The notes beneath the pieces are model-generated. The model did not search any database. It was not told the origin of the DNA and saw only the letters and a list, made by a program, of their open reading frames with translations. Position numbers and translations under genes: made by a program. From Merluccius polli (lineage: Eukaryota > Chordata > Actinopteri > Gadiformes > Merlucciidae), in contig JAOPHQ010005154.1 of NCBI GenBank assembly GCA_030340625.1, positions 112,357 to 176,356 on the forward strand: a stretch of DNA of 64,000 nt, read 5' to 3'. Every line of letters begins with the position of its first letter. Position 1 is the first letter of the stretch. Shown in pieces: positions 18,001-28,441 of this stretch.

Positions 18001-21000
18001 TCAGTTGCGCGATTGTTGAGCGGGGGGGGGGGGCTGGCGGAGCATTTCAGTTGCGCAATTGTTGAGCGGGGGGGGGGGGGCTGGCGGAGCATTTCAGTTG
18101 GGGGGGGCTGGCGGAGCATTTCAGTTGGGGGGGGGGGGGGGGGGCTGGCGGAGCATTTCAGTTGCGCGATTGTTGAGCGGGGGGGAATAGAAAATATATA
18201 TACACCCAATCGCAAAGGGCCCCTCTCGGCTCAAGGGCCCCTGGGCAACTGCCCAGGTTGCCCATATGGTAGATCCGGCCATGTCTATACCCCCCCCCCC
18301 CCCCCCCCCCCCACCCCCCCCCCCGGTCAACAATCGCGCACCTCTCCCCCTCCAGTCAACTTATTTTTAGTCATTATTTAGGTAGCACACACATATTATG
18401 AATGCCTTCGACAGAATTCAAATGAGCCATTTTAATCTAGATTAATCTAGATTAATTCCAAGATTACAGTTAGATTAATCTAGATTAAACAAATGAATCT
18501 ATGCCCACCACTAATATTTATACAACATATTTATTTTCAGTCATCTATATTGTATGTGTGTGTGTGTGAGAGAGAGCATTATCCATCGTAGCCCTATTAA
18601 AGGTTTTTTCTCGAGTACGTTTTTTTGCTGCTGATAAAGTAAAGTCTTTGCAGTTTTTTTAATGAAAAGGCGGTGCCATATCTTTTTAGAATTATGATGT
18701 TCCTCCTACAAAATTGCACTGGCTCCACTTAAAAAAAATGTTGTAACAATTTGCATTTATCTTTTTAAGTAATTCCAACTAAGACATTGAGTATTTCCCA
18801 TAAGACTTTTATAGCTGGACTAACTCAATTAGTCTAGTACAACCAACATGATTTGTTTTGTCTACAAGCTTTATTATGTTGAACTCAATTTTTATATCAA
18901 AGTTTTAGTGTTAAGTGGTCAAATTACTCTATTTAAGTTGCTATAACTCCTTTATTTTACTTTCTTTCTACTCAGAAAAGTCCATGCAAATTGTTACCTC
19001 AATTTTATTGAGTTTAAGTAACTTATTTCACTTAAGTCAGAAGAAATTAGACATGGCAATTCCAGTTTTACCATCAAAATACATTTATTGTCAGCAAATT
19101 CAATATCAATAACAATTTTTATTGCAATCAACACTGTCACTATCTGCTATCTGAACAGGGTTCTTCCTCGTGTTTAATGAAGCTGGTTTGTGCGTTATGT
19201 AATAAATGTAATGAACTTGTACAGAATAAAGTGTATACAGCAGCGGTTTTCAATAGGTGAGGCGTGCCTCCCCTGGGGGACACCAAAGAGCCACAGGCGC
19301 GATCGCGATACAGCCCGGACCGTCGACCGACGCGGGGGGGGGGGGGGCGGGGTGCGCAATCGCAATACAGCCCGGACCGACGACCGACGTCCATGGCCAT
19401 GAGGAAAAAAAATAGATATATACCCAATCGCAAAGGGCCCCTCTCGGCTCAAGGGCCCCTGGGCAAATGCCCAAGTTGCCCATATGGTAGATCCGGGCTT
19501 GCCTACTGATGTTCAGTGATTTTAAAAGTAGCCTCAATTAGGCCTGCATGAAGAAATGATTTGCTGTTGCAAAGACTCGTTTATGAATGCACTTTTTAAA
19601 AAGTTGTGGAAATAAAATGTCTTCAAATACAATATTAAAAAATATTTACATTTGATCAGTTATTGAAAGTCATCATTGCCTGGAACACACAAAAGCATTT
19701 ACTGCAGTGGGTTAGGTCAGGGGGTTGGGGGGGGGGGGGGGGGGGGGGCTCGGCTGTCCTTACCTACTTTAAGGGGAGGCTCACATTCACCCAATTTGAA
19801 AACCCCTGGTATACAGCAAAACTTTACAAATGTACAGATGTGATGCATAAAACGTATGCAACATTTCCTGCTGAATTAGTGGATGTGGAGGGTGTGTGGA
19901 GTGTGTGTTTTTGATGGCTGGTTTACAGCCTCACCTGGCCTGAGTCAGACTGATTGGACTCTGGCTGGGTGGGGCTGCACACCTGTGGTGCACAGCAATC
20001 ATGGCACCGAGGACAAACCAGCTATCAACACACACTCGGGGAGGAGCCACTGTCATGGCAGTGTGTAACATCAGCTCGGCGAATACCACCTGCCATCTCC
20101 AATAAAGATACTTTGCAGTAACATCTACGTGTCCTGTGTTGGAGGGCCCCCGGAAAAGCCACTTAGGTGGCGTGTGGCCAGGAGAAACCCTGCCACACTG
20201 GCACTTAATGTGGGGCTCCTCCGACCAGGAAGGGACGCGGAAGGGCTGGCCAAAACCGCTCTGGAACCACCAGCCGCAGTAGAGGCCGTCGCTGCCGTTC
20301 AGGAGGAGCTGGTGCTGAGGTGGCTGTCCGCTACCGCGGCTGGTGGCTCCAGTGCGGTTTTGGGCAGCCCTTCTGCGTCCCTTCCTGGTCGGAGGAGCCC
20401 CACATTGGGCGCCAGTGTGGCAGGGTCAATCCTACCACACGCCACCTAAGGCTTTTCCGGGGGCCCTCCGACACAGGACGCAGGTAGATGTTGTTGCAAG
20501 TATCCTCTGGTTCCACCACCAGAGGAAGTGTGTGTCCCCTCCCCCTTGTTGTTGTTCATGTGCGCATGCGCGTTTCCTTCCGGGTTAGAGCAACGCCGGC
20601 GTCTGGTCTGTTGACTGCCGCTTCTGTCCCGGACCGTGTCCACCGTTTATTTTTATTTTCCGTTTTATTTTCCGTTCCCAGTGTCCTCGTCTTTCTGTTG
20701 TTTTCTCGATTCCGTGCATCTCCACTCCATTCATGCTTTTGCACCGCTCCGCCCCATTCATCTGCTCTCGCTCCACGGACGATTAGCTACGTTAGCCGGC
20801 TAGCTAACAGCTAGCTTACCTCACCACCATTGGACTTATCCGTCTCCCGGCCTTGATTACCGCTTGCTCCGGACCCGGGTGAGTGCGCTTGTGTGTTTGT
20901 GGTGGTGACTGCGTCAACCCGCACTGACCCGCTGCGTCCCGCACCAACAACACCAGCCCCGCTGTTTGGTTAACCGGCCGGCGTTCTCAGGGGAGCCTCC

Positions 21001-24000
21001 ACTCCCCGCTAGCTCGCCGGCCGTGGCCTAGCTGTTCGCGGACATGGAACAGCGGGGTTTTACGGCCGCCCGGGTTCGGTCTGGGGAAGCCGATACCACT
21101 CGCCTCACCAACGTCGCCACCCGGTCCATTGCTGCTTCCACACATTTCACTGCCCACCAGCTTTTAGCCAAACAGCTCCTAGCCTCTGCCAGCATACTAC
21201 CCGGACTACTCTCAGCTGCTCTCGCATTTCATCTCCTCTGCAGACCATCACTCCCGCTACTCCAAGCTCCTACTCCACCAACATCCCCCACACTCAACTA
21301 CACTGCTGCTGAACTTCATCGTCTCAACAATAACCACCGTCTCCCTCCTGCTGCTGCCACCACAGCCTCCAAAGCTCGGATCCTCCGCCGCCGCCGCTAC
21401 ATCCACCGTGGCTCCGGTCTCTCCCCCAACCGACGCTCCCCTGACGGCTCACCCATCCCCTCACTCTGGTCTGCTTCTCGCCCCCCCGTCACCCCCACCT
21501 CCCACACTGCCAACCCTAACAACCTCCACCCCCTCCCTCCTGCTCCCCCATCCATCTCCCTCGCACTGCTAAATTGTCGCTCCCTCTCCAACAAATCACC
21601 TATCATATCTGAGCTGCTACTGGACAATAACACTGACCTACTCCTCCTCTGTGAAACATGGCAACAGCCCCTGGACTTCTACGCTCTCAATCAAGCCACT
21701 CCAACTACAGCTACATCGCCAAACCCCGCCTCTCCGGGCGAGGGGGAGGTGTTGCCGCTCTCCATAAACTATCTCTACCCATCACTGTATTGAATCTCAA
21801 CCTCCCATCTATCTCATCCTTCGAATACCTCGCCTTCTCCCTCCCCAACTCTATTACCTCTGTTCTCATTTACCGTCCCCCAAAGCCACACCCCTCTTTT
21901 CTCTCAGAACTCTCGGAACTCCTCACCATTGCATCCTCTCTCTCCTCCCGCCTCCTACTCACCGGTGACTTCAACATCCACATCGATCAGCCCACTGCCC
22001 CACTGACGTCTGATTTCCTCTCTCTCCTGGACTGTTTCCATCTAACCCAACACATCAACTTCCCCACTCACACCAAAGGCCACACCCTCAACATAGTCTG
22101 TTCCTCCTTCCTACCCATATACAACCCCCATCCTCTCCCCTTCCCACTATCTGATCATCTCTGCATCCTCTTCTCTGCCCCCCTACCCTCACCTCATAAT
22201 CCCAAAAAACACTCCATCTCCTACCGCAACATCAAGGCAGTCAACCCACTCACGCTCTCCCAGCTCATATCCTCCGCCTTTCCCCCTGACTCCGCCCCAT
22301 CTTCTCCTGATGACTATGCCACCATGCTCAACACCATCCTCTCCGACGCCCTGGACTCCCTTGCCCCCTGGAAAACTTCATCTGTCTCATTCACCAACTC
22401 TGCCCCCTGGTACACCCCGGAACTCCGCTCCATGAAGCAAACTGGCCGTCAACTTGAACGCCTCTACAAAAAAACCCACCTCACCGTCCACGCCGAAGCC
22501 TTCAAACACCACATTTCCTCCTACCGTGACGCTCTCCATGCTGCCAAATCCGCCCACTACTCATCCCTCATCAACAGCACCAACCGGAACCCCCGCACCC
22601 TGTTCTCCACCGTCAACAAGCTGCTCCAGCCACCGGCCATCATCCCACCCTCCTCCCCCGACCTCTGCAACTCCTTCCTCCTCGCCTTCAACAACAAAAT
22701 CTCCCAAATCAACAGCTCCCTGACTGCCACCGTCAGCAACTCCTCCTCCCCCACCTCTCCTCCCTCACCACACCTACCCCCCTTCCCTGACCTCCCGCCC
22801 TTCCCTCCTCTCACCGACTTCTCCCCTGTCGACTCCTCCCACATCCTGGACATCATCACCGCATCCAAGACAACAACCTGCTCTCTTGACCCCCTCCCAA
22901 CAACCATAACCAAGGCCTGCCTCCCTGTCCCCCTCCCTCACCTCACCACCCTCTTCAACCAGTCTCTATCCCTTGGTCACTTTCCCACTGCCTACAAACT
23001 CGCCTCCATCACCCCCATCCTCAAAAAGCCCACCCTTGACCCAGCCAACCTCTCCAACTACCGCCCCATCTCCAACCTCCCGTTCCTCTCCAAAACCCTT
23101 GAACGCATCGTAGTACAGCAGTTTACTTTAGACATTACCTGAGACATTAACTTTTACTGAACTTCAAGTGTACTTCAGGTGTAAATGTGTAATTCAAGTA
23201 CTTTGAATATTCTGAAAAACTTGAACAGAAGTGTATACAGCAAAAGAAGTGTATACTAGGGCTGAACGATTAATTGCATTTGCGATAATATCGCAATATG
23301 ACAAAACGCGATTTTCTAACCGCAAAGGCTGCGATTTGATTGGTCACGTGACTTGCAAGTGAGTGGAGCAAAGCAGAGCAGGCAGGGAGAGACGCTGCGC
23401 TTTAACCTGCTGCACAATGGCCTCAGGCTCGTCAGAAGAGCGCACAGCTGAAAGTTGTTTTTGTTTTTTTTAATGTATTTTATTTATTCATCCGCACTTC
23501 CAGACCGTCACCGGGGCTTCAGAGTAATGTGTCCGAGGAGAGTAACCCTCTCCCGGACACACATGCTAGCTTTTACCGCTGTTTAAAAAAAAAATGTATT
23601 TTATTTATTAATCCGCACTTCCAGACCGTCACCGGGGCTTCAGAGTAATGTGTCCGAGGAGAGTAACCCTCTCCCGGACACAGATCAGCCCCATTAGCAA
23701 GGCACAGGCTCTGGGTACGTCTACGTCTTCCAGGACTTCTGTTCCCTCAATCACAATCCGTGCACTGGCTGGATCAGATGTGGCACCTCTGGTTACAATG
23801 ATCTCCAACACTTCAGTGGTGAGATCTCCATCAACCTAGCATAAATTGGTCAGAATCAATGTCAGAATTAAACACGAGTAACAATTAAAAACAAGACTAA
23901 CGCAAAGTATAGTTTTTCTGTGTCAGATTTACATACCAACTGCCCTTTAAAGAGATTCTCCTCATTTTCTCCAAGGTACACCACCAATCCACGGATCGCA

Positions 24001-27000
24001 ACCTCTGTCCTCATTTCCACAGAATCATCCTGTGAATAAGAAGACAAAACATGTTAAACTACTCCTCCATGAGGAAGGATGTCTAATCAGGGTTCACACA
24101 CATTTATACCAATGATTTTTCAAAAATAAAACAAAACAAAAAGGACAAGAGGACAAGGACATGCGAAAGAGGGAGAGGATGAGAGAAGCACGAGGAGGAG
24201 AAAGAAGAGAAGCGGGGAGGAAATGGAGGGGACCAGGAGCAGACAAGGAGGAAGTGAGGAGGAGAAGGGGAGGAGAAAAGAAGAAAGACAGGAGGGGGGG
24301 AGCACGAGGAGAGGAGGCGGAAGAGAGGAGAATAGGAGCAGGAGGACAAAGAGAGGAGAATGGGGACAAGGAGAGGAAACTGAAGAGAGGATTAGGGAAC
24401 ACTGCAAAAACTCAAAATCTTACCAATATTTGTCATATGTGTAGTCAAAATGTCTCACTACACTTAAAGTAAGACATTTCCTGAAAACTAAGTTGTTTAT
24501 GTTTACATAATTTCACTTATTTCAAGCAAAATCTGCCAGTGAAATAAGATGTATTTTCTTGTTGCAAACCCTTGTTCCACTGGCAGATTTTTTTTACTTA
24601 TTTCAAGTGAAATATTTGCTTGAAATGGGTGAAATTTAACTTGCAAACAAGTCAAAAACAGCTTACTTTTAGGTAATGTCTTAATTTTAAGACATTTTGC
24701 CAAGAAATATGACAAATATTCTTTGTAAGATTTTGAGTTTTTGCTGTGAAGCATGGGGAGAAAAGGGGGAGGAAGAGAGGAGAGGAGGAAAAGGAAAAGA
24801 GGATGAGGGAAGCAGCAGAAGGGAGGAGGAAGAGAGGAGGAGCAGGACAAAGAGGAACAAGAGGAGGATGGAGGAGAGGATGAGGAAAGGTTTGGAAGGA
24901 GCAGGAGAAGAGGAGGAAAAGGAAACAAGCAGGAGTAGCGGTGGAGAGAAAGAGAAACAGGGGAAGAGGAGGGGAGGAAGAGGGTGGAAAAATATTTTCT
25001 ATTTGATATGAACCACGTTATATACATTCATACCTCTTGCAGCATCTTCATTATGCGCTGAATAGCCACTCTTGCAGCCCCTCCTCTTGACGACACAAAG
25101 GACATTATCTTCGGGGTGTACTCGTCCAGTTTCGCCATAAATGTTGTCTCCAAGTTAACTGTAGTGATTCTTCTGAATTCTTCGTTTATCTATATACAAA
25201 TAAAAGGCACTAATAAAAAAAGCACAATTTGTTAATGTAGTGAAATTGATTTCAATATAGCACATAATGCAAACCATATCATGAAAAAAGATTTACCTGA
25301 GCTGCATTGAAAAGAGCATGCCATCGGCCTTTTAAGTCACTGACTTTTGGTGCTTCATTGACAACTTCTTGTCTGCGAAAGGAAAATGTTTTTGCCATTT
25401 TTTCCATGATGACCTGACGGTTGTTCCTCTTCTTTACTTCACTAAGGAGATCCACTCTCATGTTCCAAACTGTTTTCTGTTTCTCCTTGTGGGTGAGGAG
25501 GTAGAAAGTTCACCTCTGCCTTTCTTGGCTTTTTGATATTCTTTGCCGGTGCTTTCTCATGTCCTCGCTTCTCGAGTGTTCACCTCAAGCTCAGGACATC
25601 AAAGCTTTTTCAATTTAGATCTATTAATAGTTTATACCCATTTTGTATTTTAGTCTTTGTTGCCATCCATAGCTTCCATTATACGATCCTGGCTCTTTTA
25701 GGCAAGGATGCTTGCGAATCAGTGCCTCAGCAACATCAGCCCTATGTGCGTTTGTTGGGTAGGCAACATACTGAAACATGCTCTCTGCCAGTTTCTCAAG
25801 GATGTCTGGAAGAATTGTGGTAAAGATGAGTTGAATTCCATCTTTCTTGAAAGTTTCATTTCCTGCGGCAAGCACAAGCTCTGTGTCGTAGGCAAAGCGA
25901 GGTATTGGGAATTCAGTCGGCCAACGCTGTGAACGCTCATGTTCAGAGGATGAAAGTATCACTGTATCCTGCGATCCAGAAGAACAAGTGCTGGTAGGAC
26001 AGATGGAAGTCTCTGAAGAATTGACTGAGGCTGCATCTGCGCTTGTGATGGAGGTCTCTAATGCACATTCAACAGGATAGTCCACATCAGTTAAGGTCAT
26101 AGTAAATGTGGGAGGTTCAACAATGTGAAACACCTTAATAGAGTCCTTGTCCTTGATGTCTCTTGTTGAGGAAAGGGAAAAATATTCCTCTACAAAATCA
26201 GCATCCTTATAATGCAAAGTGAAGTTCCCATCAAGCTTAATGTCTCTCTCACAATAGACTAAAGTTCTTCCACAGTTTCAGAAATTCCATGAGGCAAGTC
26301 CAGTATGCGTATGTCATGGTCCTGAAGAATGACCCGAAGTTTGGCTTGAGACATTGGAGCATCTGTATGTGAAAACACATCACTTAAAGAATTGTTCCAT
26401 TTCAATGAAAAATATGTCATATACTCACCCTTATGCTGGTGGCCGGTCGAGCAACTTTTTTGAAGCCATAAAATCTTTCTGGAGATTCAGAGAAAAACAG
26501 CTTGCAGCATTCTTCCACAAAAAAGACCTCAATTCTGACTACCAAAAAATGTTAAATTTCACAAAATAAAAACATAAAAATGCCTTCAAACTGCTCATGT
26601 GCTTTAATCTACATCTCCTGAAGCCTCCACATGAAGAGTTGACTTGAAAAGACGTAATTTACACCGTGATTTTATACTAAAGCCTCACTGTACATCCTAG
26701 TACAGTGAGGCTTATTTTTATTTTGAGTAATTTAACATTTTTTGGTAGTCACAATTTCCTTCTTTAGGTGGTCACAATTGGGTGAATGCTGTAATCTGTT
26801 TTCCTCTGAATCCCTGGGAGTATTTCATGGATCAAAAAATTCACCCGAACTTCCATCAGCATGAGGGCGAGGAAATAATGAACTACTCCCTTAAGTTTAA
26901 GTTATAGAATACATGCAGTCGCATCTCCTAAACTATACATTTATATGGAGCTCATAACTCCAACTACTTATTACTTTTTTTGCATCTGCATGGTAGTCAC

Positions 27001-28375
27001 CGCCGTTTTTTTAAACAAAAACGGCGGTGGCGGCTAACGCCTTTCCACAACATATTCCTCACCAATGCCAGCTCATATATGTGTCTCCAAACACAAGGGC
27101 TGAAGATTCATGCCCACAGCAGTTCTAGGACCGCAAGTTTAGGCACCTTATAGCCGACTCCAAAGCACTTCTAATGTTAAAAGTTAAGTTACTTTGAAGA
27201 CATTAGCTAGCTAGCTAAAAGCTGAGGACAAAACACGCTGCGGACATTTCAATTCTGGCCTGAGCGTTGATAGTTACGTGCTGTTGCACATAAAATTACG
27301 AAAATAAAAAAATATTTACTCACCAAGTAAAGTTAATCCAACCTTGACCTTCACTCGTTGCGGTCTGTCCCTCGCTGTTGCTGGTGCAGTCTGGCAGCAT
27401 AAAATGGCTGCTGGACGTCACTCTCTGCTTGAATGCATGCACACGTGATGCTGCACTAACTTAATATTATAATACAGTACAAGAGTTAAGACAACTTTCT
27501 TTATTTTTAATTTTGATCAACTTCTTGAAATAAGTTATCAAGTTAATAAAACAATGGACATGTAACAAATTCTATTTTTTTGTCTGAAAAAGCTTATGTT
27601 TTTAAGTCATACTAACTAACCTCCTGAATCATTTTTTAGAGTGTATTAGGAAATTCTTCATTGTGTTTAGTTAATTAGCCCCTAATCATGTGTATCACAT
27701 CTCCAATGGCCTCAAAGGCCCACCTTTCAAACATCAATTAAAACAATCTTATTGCTATCTTACCATAGCAACTGCCTCCAGCGAGCGAGCATGCAGGCAA
27801 GCGCCTGAGTAATAATACAAAGCAGTCAACTCCACATTGGGTAGAGATGTATACAGGCCGAGACCAGCCAATAAAACACTACATACGACAGAGGTCAGAG
27901 TGACAAGCCTGTAACAAAAGACTTGATTACAACAGCCATGATGACAGCATCAAGCTGACAGATTTATGTTGCCTTACAAGCCAAATATAATATAGTGGGT
28001 CGATAGCTAGTGAACACCCTGCTGATGAGTAACTGGGAACACAAGGTCTGTAGTGTTCTCTGCACTTCTTTTAACAATAATGTTCAATAATTACCATTTT
28101 ACCGTTGTACATACAGTTTAATAATGGTTTTGGCATGTACTTCACTTTTCTCAGTAAAAGGCAAAAAAGTATTTTGAGATATAACTGCGGTGGCGTATTG
28201 ACAGGGTCTGCCTAGCTCCATGAACACGACAGTGAAAGCACTTCCTCTCTAATGGTTCCTACTATTTGTCCTTTTAAGCAGAAAATGTAGAGTGTTTGTG
28301 TTGTGTTTGTTTTTAATGGCTTCAACCTTCTTCAACTCAATACAAAAGGGAATTCTTGTATGTGTGTTGGGGACA

Positions 28376-28441
<66 letters not shown>

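Larger units (their letters stand above)
23629..27430 (-). pseudogene. Teleost multicopy 'SAMD3-like' family gene, antisense in opsin intron 1, decayed
   Basis: It matches the fish protein family usually named 'sterile alpha motif domain-containing protein 3-like' or uncharacterised (recognised from family motifs). Inferred minus-strand exons: a 5'UTR exon (about 27430-27324) with donor gtgagt; 26362-25297 with the start codon at 26354-26352 (MSQAKLRVILQDHDIRILDL, then FPIPRFAYDTELVLAAGN, KHPCLKEPGSYNGSYGW, RGHEKAPAKNIKKP, LLSEVKKRNNRQVI, FRRQEVV); 25189-25034 (NEEFRRITTVNLE); 24029-23937 (VAIRGLVVYLGENEENLFK); and 23835 onward (VDGDLTTEVLEII, EGTEVLEDVDVPRACALLMG). A stop near 26260, stops near 25620-25560 and a frameshift near 25460 disable it. 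The C-terminus runs into a tandem repeat. The first exon resembles a PB1-like fold. Confidence 0.75.

Noticed and set aside
24094..25027. Ser/Pro/Leu-rich and Glu/Arg-rich frames
   Set aside because: Produced by the polypurine tract; no protein similarity.
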